From a virus: a stretch of 64,000 bases of DNA. The notes beneath the pieces are model-generated. The model saw only the letters and a list, made by a program, of their open reading frames with translations, made no database searches and had not been told where the DNA came from. The position numbers were made by a program, and so were the translations under genes. How positions within the stretch are numbered: position 1 is the stretch's first letter; the number at the start of each line of letters is the position of its first letter. The stretch lies in IMG/VR virus record IMGVR_UViG_3300035193_000067, positions 1-64,000 of that record; one strand, 5' to 3'. This document shows positions 1 to 7,432 of the stretch, piece by piece.

Positions 1-419
1 ACCCCTCTGTCTCCGGCTGTGGCAACACCACTATCGCCTACAACAGCAGTTTGATAGTCCCCTACAGTTACCTCAACACAAGTTACTGTCGCAGAGTTGG
101 CACCTTTTCCAATAATGAAATTTGTAGCCTCTTTACGCCCACCGCAAAACTCTACATACCCTGCACGAAACTTCACAATATTTAAAGTGTTTAACTTCAC
201 CACAGGTCCCACAACCTTTACCACATACCAATTAGCCAAAGGTGATAAATCCATGTTTGCATAAAAGCCTTCACCCCAAAGATGCCCATGGAGACCGTTA
301 CCTGGTTTAAGAGAAGAATCCCAATCAAAAGCCTCTACGTACCCATCAGAAGGAATTTGGTACCTTTCGTTATACACGAAAGTTAGTATTACATACGTAC
401 CGGTCTTTTCAGTAGTCAT
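1..419 (-). CDS. DUF7666-like surface-repeat protein, N-terminal part (partial)
   Basis: The reading frame opens at an ATG (419) behind a strong AAAGGAGG site and runs off the left edge, so only about 139 residues are visible. It contains a GNGLHGHLWG segment, a KWVVV-type strand (here NWYVVKV), a GYVEFCGGRKEATNFII stretch and then the start of a Gly/Ala/Thr repeat (QTAVVGDSGVATAG). The same order of elements occurs in the complete gene at 34955-35599, so the two are paralogues. I recall this layout from phage proteins grouped as DUF7666, but the family name is from memory. Function is unknown; the short Gly-Ala-Thr repeats suggest a stacked-turn fold. Confidence 0.8.
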   Translation of the reverse strand, partial: MTTEKTGTYVILTFVYNERYQIPSDGYVEAFDWDSSLKPGNGLHGHLWGEGFYANMDLSPLANWYVVKVVGPVVKLNTLNIVKFRAGYVEFCGGRKEATNFIIGKGANSATVTCVEVTVGDYQTAVVGDSGVATAGDRG

Positions 420-465
420 GGTAAAGCCTCCTTTTACTCTCGGCAGTTAATGCCTCACTGTCTCA

Positions 466-494
466 AACCTAACACCTGTCTGAGTACCTGTCAA
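466..494 (-). promoter_or_regulatory. Possible sigma70-type promoter in the 420-499 gap
   Basis: TTGACA (489-494) lies just after the DHFR stop codon and is followed after 17 bases by TAGGTT (466-471), a poor -10 match. The -35 is perfect and the spacing right, but the -10 is only half conserved. It would drive the DUF7666-like gene leaving the window. The 80-base gap holds nothing else apart from the SD of that gene. Confidence 0.3.
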
Positions 495-499
495 GAAAT

Positions 500-1069
500 T
501 TATGCAGCAAAATTAATTCTTCTTGAGTATTTTTCAAATGCCAACCCCGGAGTTTGGGCAGGAACTGAGTAATCTCTAACCCATTTCTCTTTATCGAACG
601 AAGGAAAAAAAGTATCGCCTTCAACAACTCTGTCTATTACTGTAAGATAAATTGTAGTTGCAACAGGAAGAGCTGCGGCATATACAGCGGATCCCCCTAT
701 TACAAAAGGAGTCATGTCTTGCAGGTATGCTGCGTTAAGAGCTGATTCAAAACTTGTGTGAATAATGCAACCTTTTGATGAATACCCTTTTTTCCTACTC
801 AAAACATAATTAATTCTACCAGGCAGCATACCACCAATCGATTCATGAGTAACCCTTCCCATAATAACAACATGACCGTATGTTATGCTTTTAAAATGGT
901 TCAAATCTTCAGGAAAACTCCATGGAAGGGAGTTATCAACTCCTATACAGTAATTACTACTCACTGCCGCGATAAGACAAAGTCCAGGGTCTTTTGCATA
1001 AGAAGCGCCACTATACTCAGATAAAACCTTTGGTAGTGACCCAAAACATTTTTTATTTTTATGCAGCAT
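500..1069 (-). CDS. Dihydrofolate reductase
   Basis: Predicted to reduce dihydrofolate to tetrahydrofolate with NADPH, supporting thymidylate synthesis. The fold is recognisable from LCLIAAVSSNYCIG, the substrate-loop PWSFPEDLNHFK with the catalytic acidic residue in EDL, the cofactor-binding VIMGRVTHESIG, LPGRINYVLSR, and VIGGSAVYAAAL. The ATG at 1069 is chosen because GGAG sits 8 bases upstream and it overlaps the stop of the preceding gene; this gives 189 residues with about 28 residues ahead of the usual DHFR start. The C-terminus RRINFAA nearly repeats the end of the upstream protein. The phage also encodes ThyX (53368-54018), which does not generate dihydrofolate, so the pairing is unusual. 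Confidence 0.92.
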   Translation of the reverse strand: MLHKNKKCFGSLPKVLSEYSGASYAKDPGLCLIAAVSSNYCIGVDNSLPWSFPEDLNHFKSITYGHVVIMGRVTHESIGGMLPGRINYVLSRKKGYSSKGCIIHTSFESALNAAYLQDMTPFVIGGSAVYAAALPVATTIYLTVIDRVVEGDTFFPSFDKEKWVRDYSVPAQTPGLAFEKYSRRINFAA

Positions 1070-1562
1070 AATTAATTCTCCGGCAGATCTTTTCAAGATG
1101 CTCTTCTCTCTGAAGATTGTACACATAGACATTGTTGAAGGTAGCTATCGAAATAGCTGTACCGGTTCCTCCGGTCTCCCGAGATCTTTCATAGTGACTG
1201 ATACAGCCGTCAGGAGTCCAGCAGACTACAAACTTGGAAGGAGTCTTCAAATCCGGTCCAAGGATCTGTTTAACGTTTCTCCCATGCAACTTCCTGACAT
1301 ACGGATCCATACCTGACCATTTTGGATGAAATGTCTTGGCAATTCTCAGGCATTCTTCCGTGCAGTCAGCCACTGTAAAGATCTGCTTAGGTCCTGCCCC
1401 ACAACCTGTCTCAAAGGCTGTATCAGCTCCACGAGCTCCACCATATCTCAGACACCACCCCTGAGCTGCCAGAAAGGCTGCCACAGCCTGCATAACCTTC
1501 AGGATGTGCTGAGGTGTCTCCCTGGCACCGATTCCTGCATAATAACCAACCAGACCTTCCAC
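1059..1562 (-). CDS. SLOG/DprA-like nucleotide-binding protein
   Basis: A 167-residue protein with the SLOG-superfamily signatures YYAGIGARETP at the N-terminus and LRYGGARGADTAFE around residue 40, a Rossmann-like fold that binds nucleotides or their derivatives. Family members are common in phage genomes, usually without a proven substrate. The start is a GTG at 1562 with no convincing SD, immediately after the small membrane gene (1565-1660), suggesting translational coupling. The protein ends CRRINYAA, almost the same as the next protein's end (RRINFAA). Role in this phage is unknown. Confidence 0.8.
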   Translation of the reverse strand: MEGLVGYYAGIGARETPQHILKVMQAVAAFLAAQGWCLRYGGARGADTAFETGCGAGPKQIFTVADCTEECLRIAKTFHPKWSGMDPYVRKLHGRNVKQILGPDLKTPSKFVVCWTPDGCISHYERSRETGGTGTAISIATFNNVYVYNLQREEHLEKICRRINYAA

Positions 1563-1564
1563 AG

Positions 1565-1660
1565 CTATGCTCTGTTTATAAGATGGATTACTGCAATAAT
1601 CAAAACCATTACTATTACAGATCTGGCAGCGTCCGGAAGATTTACTAAATACTCAAACAT
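1565..1660 (-). CDS. Small single-pass membrane protein, 31 residues
   Basis: A short reading frame MFEYLVNLPDAARSV followed by a hydrophobic run VIVMVLIIAVIHLI ending NRA. It has a textbook GGAGG six bases before its ATG, which overlaps the preceding stop codon as TAATG. One transmembrane helix from about residue 15 to 28 is evident. The size and topology would fit a holin-like or regulatory peptide, but nothing proves it. Confidence 0.65.
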   Translation of the reverse strand: MFEYLVNLPDAARSVIVMVLIIAVIHLINRA

Positions 1661-1848
1661 TATTCCTCCTTACCTGTACTACTGCTCAACACTGTTTTTA
1701 CAGGTTCTGAACAGTTATCCTGTTTTACGAAGTCGATTTCTCCACTTATTACATCAAAATACAATGTAAAAAGATCTGTAAAAGCTATCAAAGGCATAGG
1801 TTCTTCTTTATGCGTACCTGGTATAATATACCCTTTTTCATACTTCAT
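1660..1848 (-). CDS. Hypothetical protein, 62 residues
   Basis: The protein starts MKYEKGYIIPGTHKEEPMPL and ends in a polar SSSTGKEE tail. The ATG at 1848 is preferred over longer in-frame starts because GAGG lies about seven bases upstream and it overlaps the stop of the preceding gene (TAATG). No family recognised. It sits in a chain of coupled small genes between 1565 and 2254. Confidence 0.6.
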   Translation of the reverse strand: MKYEKGYIIPGTHKEEPMPLIAFTDLFTLYFDVISGEIDFVKQDNCSEPVKTVLSSSTGKEE

Positions 1849-2057
1849 TACCATGCCTCTTCCTCGAACCGAACAGTTCCACAGGAAGGACAAGCGTACA
1901 ACCACCCCTTGATACGATCATCGCTCTGAACACTTTGTGCAGACATCAACTTAATGAAGTCCTTTCCTCCTGGGTTTACTTCCTCGTATGTTTCGATGTA
2001 ATAATCATCACCTACCCAATCCCAACCTTTTTGATAACCACATGCTGTACATTTCAT
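1848..2057 (-). CDS. Small zinc-ribbon protein
   Basis: A 69-residue protein with CTAC (residues 3-6) near the N-terminus and CPSC close to the C-terminus, the spacing of a two-knuckle zinc ribbon that brackets an acidic middle. Starting at the ATG at 2057 puts the first knuckle at the very N-terminus, normal for such proteins. The SD is weak. Such ribbons usually serve in nucleic-acid or protein contacts; a specific role cannot be assigned. Confidence 0.65.
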   Translation of the reverse strand: MKCTACGYQKGWDWVGDDYYIETYEEVNPGGKDFIKLMSAQSVQSDDRIKGWLYACPSCGTVRFEEEAW

Positions 2058-2065
2058 AATTACAC

Positions 2066-2254
2066 TTACCCTTTCCCTACCCAATCTACCCAGACACTCA
2101 GTGAGATGAGCCGCGCCTGAGACTTGCCACACCTGTGACATACTCTCTTTTCACAAGGAGCTGAAACATCAGGAGTTAACTTCCAAGTAGACAGATGATG
2201 AGCCCAATCATGCAAACCTATTTTACAAAGAATTTTACATAACATCTTCATCAT
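2066..2254 (-). CDS. DUF1660-like small zinc-binding protein
   Basis: A 62-residue protein whose N-terminus MLCKILCKIGLHDW and later CHRCGKSQ resemble the DUF1660 phage family, where a Cys near the start, a His before Trp and a CxxCG pair bind a metal. The start ATG overlaps the upstream stop (ATGATGA), so translation is probably coupled. The function of the family is unknown. Assignment is by eye. Confidence 0.6.
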   Translation of the reverse strand: MMKMLCKILCKIGLHDWAHHLSTWKLTPDVSAPCEKRVCHRCGKSQARLISLSVWVDWVGKG

Positions 2255-2700
2255 GGCTTCTTAACCATCTTTTCCATAGTGTCAATAAAATCAGAGAAAA
2301 CTTGTACAGATCTCCGCAATTCTTCCCAATCTACTCCAGAATCTGAAGAGGACCTTACTGGGAGTTTCTTTGGGCAATCAGTAAAACACCCTCTCCAGTT
2401 GGATTTTGCAAGAGTCTCATAAAGACTGCACAGATCTTCAAAACGGACTGCAGACATATCCTCTGGAGAAACAACCTCTAAAGAATTGTCTGAAAACAGC
2501 CACCAGTCCTCTTCCAAATGCTCTATGCCTGGGTAGTTAAACCCTACAATACTAACAACCCCATAGCACTCAACTATATCTTCATATACTGCACACGGAT
2601 CAAAAACCGCCAAAGGAAGAACCACACCAAACTTGTTCAGGCATACATCAGGAGCTCCATCAATATTACTGACTACTTTTACCAACGTTCCAATCTTCAT
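2251..2700 (-). CDS. MKIGT-family protein, copy 3 (149 residues)
   Basis: First residues MKIGTLVKVVSNIDGAP and the segment FGVVLP, then WWLFSDNSLEVVSPEDM, match the two genes directly upstream (2703-3236 and 3247-3834). The N-terminal 60-90 residues look like a small beta-barrel of the KOW/SH3 type (inference from the GTLVKV strand pattern). This copy is the most diverged and has its own C-terminus, rich in Glu and aromatic residues. Function unknown. Confidence 0.7.
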   Translation of the reverse strand: MKIGTLVKVVSNIDGAPDVCLNKFGVVLPLAVFDPCAVYEDIVECYGVVSIVGFNYPGIEHLEEDWWLFSDNSLEVVSPEDMSAVRFEDLCSLYETLAKSNWRGCFTDCPKKLPVRSSSDSGVDWEELRRSVQVFSDFIDTMEKMVKKP

Positions 2701-2702
2701 AA

Positions 2703-3236
2703 TTAAATCTCCTGAAGTTCCTTAAGTCTTTTTACAATTGCTTCAGCCTTTTCCTTCAATACAGAGGTACCGGAAAGGAGATCTTCGACCTGGATGAGAC
2801 GTTTATTGTACTCACCCATAACATTGTCAAATTCTTTCCACAGATCCTGAACAGATCCTTCAGGTGTGTAGTCTTTAGAGCAACCTTCCTTGGAAGAGAA
2901 AGACAGTTCTGCAGGAGCGCCTCGGAAGAGCGCTTTGTGCGCAGCTCTCAGCTTCTTGTAAGAACTGTTCATCCTGTCAAACAGATCCTTTGGCAGATCT
3001 TCTGAGCCTGATACAGGTTGCAGATCATCTTCACAGAAAAACCAAGGTTCACCTTGAAGATCTTCCGAAACATCTGAACCGTATGCAAATAAAACAGCAG
3101 AATCTTCTGCAGCAAAATCTTCTAAATCCCAACCCCACCAAATTTCTGCAGGCATAACAACACCGAACGCACCCAGAACCTCCTCAGATGCCAGTAAACT
3201 GTTTCCTGTCACTTTTACTATCGTTCCGATTTTCAT
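2703..3236 (-). CDS. MKIGT-family protein, copy 2 (177 residues)
   Basis: Begins MKIGTIVKVTGNSLLAS and shares GAFGVVMP, the FFCEDDLQPVSGSEDLPK segment and LFDRMNSSYKKL with the upstream paralogue. The C-terminal 60 residues are highly charged and probably helical or coiled (VEDLLSGTSVLKEKAEAIV). It sits in a head-to-tail triplication with 2-10 base gaps. Function unknown; the shared N-terminal domain is KOW/SH3-like by strand pattern. Confidence 0.72.
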   Translation of the reverse strand: MKIGTIVKVTGNSLLASEEVLGAFGVVMPAEIWWGWDLEDFAAEDSAVLFAYGSDVSEDLQGEPWFFCEDDLQPVSGSEDLPKDLFDRMNSSYKKLRAAHKALFRGAPAELSFSSKEGCSKDYTPEGSVQDLWKEFDNVMGEYNKRLIQVEDLLSGTSVLKEKAEAIVKRLKELQEI

Positions 3237-3246
3237 AGCACGCTCC

Positions 3247-3834
3247 TTAAGGCGTCAAAACATGCCAGGAATTTTCATGGATACACCATCGTATACATGC
3301 TTCAGCAACATCAAACACAGTATTAACCTCGTCTGAAGTCTCCACCCCACAGTATTTTGTAACATCGTGTTTTTTACCACCATGAGTAGAATCTGCATAA
3401 TTGGCAATTATTGCATACAATGTATCACGTGGTACTTTTTCCAAATTCACTTGATCAGACAAAGACGCATTCCCGGTAGTAGAAACCTCAGAAGAACCTT
3501 CCAAGGAAGGAAAGGACAACTCCTCCGGAGCACCTTGAAAAAGTCTTGTGTACCTCAATCTCAACCTTGTGTAGGATCCGTTCATCCTGTCAAACAGATA
3601 CTTTGGCAGATCTTCTGATCCTGAGACAGGCTGTAAGTCTTCTTCAGCAAAAATCCAAGGCATATAATGAAGATCTGAGGATACATCACTGTTGTAACAA
3701 AACAATACCGCAACATTACCCTCAGGAGACACCCACCACACCTCTTCAGGCATAACCACCCCATATGCTCCTACTGTGCATGCAGGTGCTGCCAGGCTGT
3801 TATCCACAACTTTTACTATCGTTCCAATTTTCAT
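3247..3834 (-). CDS. MKIGT-family protein, copy 1 (195 residues)
   Basis: First of three tandem paralogues: MKIGTIVKVVDNSLAAP, GAYGVVMPEEVWW, FAEEDLQPVSGSEDLPK and LFDRMNGSYTRL are nearly shared with the next gene. After residue 115 the sequence is unique, with several Cys and His (CIRWCIHENSWH). A good SD (AAAGGAG) precedes the ATG, and the 3835-3940 gap upstream may hold a promoter, making this the first gene of a small operon. Function unknown. Confidence 0.72.
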   Translation of the reverse strand: MKIGTIVKVVDNSLAAPACTVGAYGVVMPEEVWWVSPEGNVAVLFCYNSDVSSDLHYMPWIFAEEDLQPVSGSEDLPKYLFDRMNGSYTRLRLRYTRLFQGAPEELSFPSLEGSSEVSTTGNASLSDQVNLEKVPRDTLYAIIANYADSTHGGKKHDVTKYCGVETSDEVNTVFDVAEACIRWCIHENSWHVLTP

Positions 3835-3876
3835 AATAATCTCCTTTAAAATCGGGTTTAATTACCCTACACACTC

Positions 3877-3905
3877 AAGGTAATCCTGTTTCAGCAATCT
3901 GTCAA
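3877..3905 (-). promoter_or_regulatory. Possible sigma70-type promoter upstream of the MKIGT cluster
   Basis: A perfect TTGACA (3900-3905) is followed after 17 bases by TACCTT (3877-3882), a weak -10. It is in a 106-base gap that also contains an A/T-rich stretch after the upstream gene's stop. Placement at the head of three tandem genes supports it; the poor -10 argues against it. Confidence 0.3.
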
Positions 3906-3940
3906 GAAAAATAAAGGAAGGTTTTGATGCTTTTTAAAAA

Positions 3941-4150
3941 TTACTCAAGAGAATCCAGAAAATCCTTCACTTTCTTGATAATGCGATCTGTCGAATCTTT
4001 TGTAGACCATTCGATCTCCAACCAGTCTGCCAACATTTTCCAGTAAACTCTTCCCATTTGTTCTTCCATCTTTGCCTCTTTCCAGGTCTTTTTGACCCTT
4101 TTTAAACTCTCTTCAGTAAAAAACACTGAAGAATTATCCCAATCCTGCAT
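3941..4150 (-). CDS. Hypothetical charged protein, 69 residues
   Basis: A mostly helical, Lys/Glu/Trp-rich small protein (KTWKEAKMEEQMGRVYWKML). It lies five bases after the preceding gene. No family recognised. Likely soluble; possibly a small regulatory or host-takeover protein by location only. Confidence 0.5.
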   Translation of the reverse strand: MQDWDNSSVFFTEESLKRVKKTWKEAKMEEQMGRVYWKMLADWLEIEWSTKDSTDRIIKKVKDFLDSLE

Positions 4151-4154
4151 AAGA

Positions 4155-4457
4155 CTACCTTTCCTGGATAGCCTTGGACAGGTAGTTTTGAAGATTGATC
4201 AGCTGATCCCACAGATCCTCTGTAAGCCACCTTTTTTCATCTTCGTCGTGAGAGTCACAACCTTCGAGATGTCTCCAGGTATTTAGAAGGTCTGTTACAT
4301 TGTCATTAGCTGCTATCAGAATATCAAGCAGATCTGTCTCAGGACCTTTTTCAGGAACGGCCGCAGTTTTCTCCCGATTGCAGCCACATTTACGTAACCC
4401 GTCATAATCCTCAAGCCGGTACTCTCCACAATCAAGACAATAATAATTCTTTTCCAT
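4155..4457 (-). CDS. Zinc-ribbon protein with acidic helical C-terminus, 100 residues
   Basis: The N-terminus YYCLDCGEYRLEDY plus CGCNREK gives a four-Cys ribbon within the first 27 residues. The rest is acidic and helical. The ILIAANDNVTDLLN segment resembles DILVAANEKFE in the protein at 9357-9557, hinting that a short helical segment is shared. Its start overlaps the upstream stop by one base. Function unknown. Confidence 0.6.
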   Translation of the reverse strand: MEKNYYCLDCGEYRLEDYDGLRKCGCNREKTAAVPEKGPETDLLDILIAANDNVTDLLNTWRHLEGCDSHDEDEKRWLTEDLWDQLINLQNYLSKAIQER

Positions 4458-4792
4458 TATACATCCCCTTCATATGCTAAAAGAGAATCCAACTTAAAGA
4501 ACCGAGTACGATCACCTGAATACATCGTAAGAACCAAAACCCCTTCTTTATCCTTCCACACCGAAGCGATTCCGCTATCACCCGGTTTACCCCAATCCTC
4601 CACAATCTTACCAAGACCCTCCTTATTAGGCTCATCTTGCTTTCCGTACAGAACCTTAGCCGCCTCATGAACATTGCATATACACCTGCTTACAGTTTTT
4701 TCGCAGAAGTTAAACATTGGACATTTTAAACAGATTTCTGGCTTTACTTTTATAGAACACTCAATAACTACCGCAGCTTCATCTTTAGTCAT
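4457..4792 (-). CDS. Cys-rich hypothetical protein, 111 residues
   Basis: Start at the ATG 4792 because AAGGAG lies seven bases upstream; a TTG seven codons earlier lacks support. Cys residues cluster in residues 12-40 (CLKCPMFNFCEK, CICNVHEA), which could bind zinc or an Fe-S cluster. The C-terminal half reads like a small beta-domain (GVLVLTMYSGDRTRFFKL). No family recognised. Confidence 0.6.
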   Translation of the reverse strand: MTKDEAAVVIECSIKVKPEICLKCPMFNFCEKTVSRCICNVHEAAKVLYGKQDEPNKEGLGKIVEDWGKPGDSGIASVWKDKEGVLVLTMYSGDRTRFFKLDSLLAYEGDV

Positions 4793-4802
4793 TATCTTCT
4801 CC

Positions 4803-5378
4803 TTATAAATCAATTAACCAACGTCCCCATTGATCCGCCATAGCCTGTGCGATTCCGGGAAAGGTTTTTGATCTAAGTTTCGCACGATCTGCTGAAGGCG
4901 GCAGTTTCCATATTCTCTGCTCACGCCCTTCAACAATATCTGTAGGTTTCAGTTTAGGAAACCCATTCAACCATAGACAGGTTGCTTTGGTCTCTCCATG
5001 ACCAAACTGCCAGGGCTGTATGATCTGATCAGGCTTCCTGAAATTTGTCGACATTATCCCGACAGGGTTCTCGATAGCCCATGGATTGGTCAGTTTGGTA
5101 AACTGCAGGAAGAACTCAATTGATTTTTGCTGCCTGCCATCTTCCTGCTTCTGTTTAAACCAGCGAGCACCTGAAACTGCCAAATCTGTACAGGGAGGAA
5201 ATGCTATGACAGCATCCCAGGAGTCCTTCAGTACCTCTGTAACATCTTCCTGAATGTGCCACTCAGGATGTCCTCCAGAGCACTCAAGCAGGTCGCAGGA
5301 GTATGCTTCAAAGCTGTTCATACGAAATGCTGCAGTAACTGCCTGAGACTCTTCACAGGCTATTAGAATCTTTTTCAT
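4803..5378 (-). CDS. DNA cytosine-methyltransferase-like protein
   Basis: A 191-residue protein of the phage group annotated as DNA (cytosine) methyltransferase. It has MKKILIACEESQAVTAAF as the SAM-binding strand-loop, SCDLL as the second acidic motif, AFPPCTDLAVSGARW carrying the PPC motif IV with the presumed catalytic Cys, and AIENPVGIMST. It is shorter than typical C5 methyltransferases (about 300 or more residues) and has no obvious target-recognition domain. It may modify phage DNA or a nucleotide. A strong AGGAGG precedes its ATG inside the end of the upstream gene. Confidence 0.7.
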   Translation of the reverse strand: MKKILIACEESQAVTAAFRMNSFEAYSCDLLECSGGHPEWHIQEDVTEVLKDSWDAVIAFPPCTDLAVSGARWFKQKQEDGRQQKSIEFFLQFTKLTNPWAIENPVGIMSTNFRKPDQIIQPWQFGHGETKATCLWLNGFPKLKPTDIVEGREQRIWKLPPSADRAKLRSKTFPGIAQAMADQWGRWLIDL

Positions 5379-5904
5379 CAGAGACCTCCTTAATTCTCCA
5401 GTAAAGCCTCATTCGCTTATCCACGATCCTGAAAAGCTTCCTTGAGTAGTAAACATCGCAGGTATACCCTGTAGCATAATGAGTAAGCCCTCCGGCAAGA
5501 CCTGCCTGACACTTGTCTATTGAATGTCTTAACCAGTGAGCTCCACAGATTACCTGATCCTTTGGAGACTTTACATCGATACGCCTTCCTTCAAGTCTCC
5601 TGCAGTATGTCACAGCACTTCCATGGATCTGCATAAGCCCAAAAGACTCACAACCATCACTACTTATCACGTTAGGTCTGAAAGCGCTCTCATGCCTGAT
5701 TATAGCTGTTACAAACTCCCAGGGTACCCCAGCCTTCAAAGAGCCATTAACGATAGTGTGAGCCATTCTCATGCGTTTCTCAGGGTATTTGACCATAGGA
5801 TGGTTTGAGTAATCTCCTACAGACATCAAAATAGCCGTATCAGCATGATCATAAGCCACTGCCACAGGTCTGAAAATCATGTATAATGCAAACAGAAATG
5901 TCAA
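5353..5904 (-). CDS. Lytic transglycosylase (SLT domain) with N-terminal hydrophobic segment
   Basis: Predicted to cleave the glycan backbone of peptidoglycan. TAIIRHESAFRPNVIS places the catalytic Glu at residue 72, followed by SFGLMQIHGSAV (about 87-98), both hallmarks of Slt/goose-lysozyme folds. Residues 1-17 (MTFLFALYMIFRPVAVA) are hydrophobic and would act as a signal or membrane anchor. The start is TTG at 5904, overlapping the stop of the 24-residue gene upstream, with AAGGTG as SD. It could be a secreted endolysin or a virion-borne wall-entry enzyme. Confidence 0.85.
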   Translation of the reverse strand: MTFLFALYMIFRPVAVAYDHADTAILMSVGDYSNHPMVKYPEKRMRMAHTIVNGSLKAGVPWEFVTAIIRHESAFRPNVISSDGCESFGLMQIHGSAVTYCRRLEGRRIDVKSPKDQVICGAHWLRHSIDKCQAGLAGGLTHYATGYTCDVYYSRKLFRIVDKRMRLYWRIKEVSDEKDSNSL

Positions 5905-5975
5905 GCATTCACCTTGTAAAAATCTTCAAAGCAGTCAATACACTTGTTAATCATGTGTTTATATTTGTCTTCCAC
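5901..5975 (-). CDS. Very small protein, 24 residues, coupled to the transglycosylase
   Basis: A GTG-started reading frame with a good CGGAG SD five bases upstream, encoding MEDKYKHMINKCIDCFEDFY and four more residues. Its stop TGA overlaps the TTG start of the lytic transglycosylase, so it may mainly serve translational coupling. It has one CxxC pair. No homology can be judged at this length. Confidence 0.45.
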   Translation of the reverse strand: MEDKYKHMINKCIDCFEDFYKVNA

Positions 5976-6004
5976 AATAACTCCGTAAATAGCGTATGAT
6001 TTTG

Positions 6005-6304
6005 CTACGCTTTTTGCTTTTTGAGGGTTTTCAAAACCTCACGTGTTTGCTTTTTAATGGATCTGAGGTCCTCCAGATCATCCTTAGCCAGATTAATCTT
6101 CAAATCAACCAATGTCAACAGCTTTTTCAGAGCATCCGAATATTTAGGAAGCACTGACTCCGCATCTATCAGAAAAGAATCTCCATCAGTATCTCTTACC
6201 CACAACTGAAAATCTTCCTCGTATATTACTTCAAGGGTTAAAACTCGGACATCATCAACGTAATCCCCAGTTACTGTATAAACTTCCTGACCTTTTGTGT
6301 ACAT
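6005..6304 (-). CDS. Hypothetical protein, beta N-terminus and coiled C-terminus, 99 residues
   Basis: MYTKGQEVYTVTGDYVDDV begins a small beta-barrel-like N-terminal half (to about residue 50), followed by a Lys/Leu-rich helix (LKKLLTLVDLKINLAKDDL) that would form a coiled coil. A strong AGGAGG sits before the ATG. No family recognised. Confidence 0.6.
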   Translation of the reverse strand: MYTKGQEVYTVTGDYVDDVRVLTLEVIYEEDFQLWVRDTDGDSFLIDAESVLPKYSDALKKLLTLVDLKINLAKDDLEDLRSIKKQTREVLKTLKKQKA

Positions 6305-6321
6305 AATACCTCCTGGTTAAA

Positions 6322-6507
6322 CTATTTAATAATTATTGAAACATTTTTAGAAATATTTTCAAATACTTCAAGTTTCTGAAGAAAGTTAGGAATGTCATCA
6401 TTTTCGAAAGAAATATCATGAATTTCTATTAAATTAGAATTATTTAATTTAAGTTCTTTTAAGAAATCATTTCTTCTCTTGTCGAATTCTGTTTCTTCCT
6501 GTTTCAT
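6322..6507 (-). CDS. AT-rich hypothetical protein, 61 residues
   Basis: The start ATG overlaps the upstream stop (ATGA) and has GGAGGAAAG immediately ahead, good evidence that it is translated. The sequence is rich in Asn, Ile and Lys, visibly more AT-rich than its neighbours, which suggests a separate origin. No family recognised. Confidence 0.55.
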   Translation of the reverse strand: MKQEETEFDKRRNDFLKELKLNNSNLIEIHDISFENDDIPNFLQKLEVFENISKNVSIIIK

Positions 6508-6701
6508 CTTTCCTCCGCTAAAGCTTGCCAGTAAGATACTGCTTTTCTCAGAGCAGCGTTTTCTTCAAGCAGAAAAAGAATATCTGAATGTGTATATTTA
6601 CTTATACTAGATTTAAAAGAATCTGCATAACCTGCTGCAATATCAATTTGCCTTGTAGCATCAGCTGCCTCACGCGCTTCTTTTATTGAAAAATCACTCA
6701 T
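6504..6701 (-). CDS. Hypothetical helical protein, 65 residues
   Basis: Start at the ATG 6701 (MSDFSIKEAREAADATRQ) because GGAG is eight bases upstream, encoded in the end of the previous gene. The product is Ala/Glu-rich and helical with a C-terminal FLLEENAALRKAV amphipathic stretch. No family recognised. Confidence 0.55.
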   Translation of the reverse strand: MSDFSIKEAREAADATRQIDIAAGYADSFKSSISKYTHSDILFLLEENAALRKAVSYWQALAEER

Positions 6702-7266
6702 AGCCGCCACTCCATAAAGACAACTCTTGCTCAAGGTTCGAGTTCTTCTCTTCCAGGTTTGAGACATCCTGCTCAAGCTCTTTAAGCTTCTCCTTGTACT
6801 CCCCTACAGCCTCTTCAACAGCCTCTCTCACCACCTTGTCATCTATTGCACCATGCTCCGTAAGTATCGTGGAAGCCTTGTAATTCGGATAACTCAACAG
6901 TCCGTCAGTAAGATCATACGTGAGAGTCATCATCTCCTGAATCATGTTGTAATAATCACACAGTTCTTTTTTGACCTGTTCAAGATCCAGTACGCCATCA
7001 GTCTCAACCAGGTGTTTCCAGAACTCGTCATACACCTGCTGATAATTGTTTTCATCAAGCTCCACAGTACTCTGTTCCTTCCTGAAAGTTATTGCATCAA
7101 TTGTGGAAGGCTTAGGGGTCTCCACAGTCTCTTCCTCATACTTCAAAACAGCCTCAACCAGGTCTTTGCGTTCAGTCTTTACGCTTGCAACAGTTTCTTC
7201 CATTGACCAGATCTCGTCAAGTCTTTTCAGTGCCTGTTGATATTCTTCTTCATTTGTTATTTTCAT
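6694..7266 (-). CDS. MKI-NEEEYQ family protein with long coiled coil, 190 residues
   Basis: Starts MKITNEEEYQQALKRLDEIW, the N-terminal module shared with the three genes immediately upstream (7250-7863). The rest is unrelated to those copies and ends in a long Glu/Lys/Leu coiled coil (about residues 145-183). The SD region AAGGAGAACTAA is also copied between this gene and 7250-7432. The N-terminal module recalls the segment found ahead of the helix-turn-helix in some HigA-type antitoxins, but no helix-turn-helix is present here. Function unknown. Confidence 0.65.
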   Translation of the reverse strand: MKITNEEEYQQALKRLDEIWSMEETVASVKTERKDLVEAVLKYEEETVETPKPSTIDAITFRKEQSTVELDENNYQQVYDEFWKHLVETDGVLDLEQVKKELCDYYNMIQEMMTLTYDLTDGLLSYPNYKASTILTEHGAIDDKVVREAVEEAVGEYKEKLKELEQDVSNLEEKNSNLEQELSLWSGGYE

Positions 7267-7432
7267 TTAGTTCTCCTTTTCTGCTGATAACGTATTGCAG
7301 CATTTCTTCTGATAAGATATACGCCTCATCATTGGTAGATTTTAATTTTTCGTCCTGTTCTCTGATAGAGATCAATAATGATTGCAATACTTTAGATGCC
7401 TGTTGGTATTCTTCTTCATTGGTTATTTTCAT
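7250..7432 (-). CDS. MKI-NEEEYQ family protein, 60 residues
   Basis: Begins MKITNEEEYQQASKVLQSLL behind AAGGAGAACTAA, both nearly the same as in the downstream copy. The remaining 40 residues are charged and helical. It overlaps the next gene by 17 bases. One of four consecutive genes that share the first 10-15 residues and then diverge. Confidence 0.6.
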   Translation of the reverse strand: MKITNEEEYQQASKVLQSLLISIREQDEKLKSTNDEAYILSEEMLQYVISRKGELNENNK

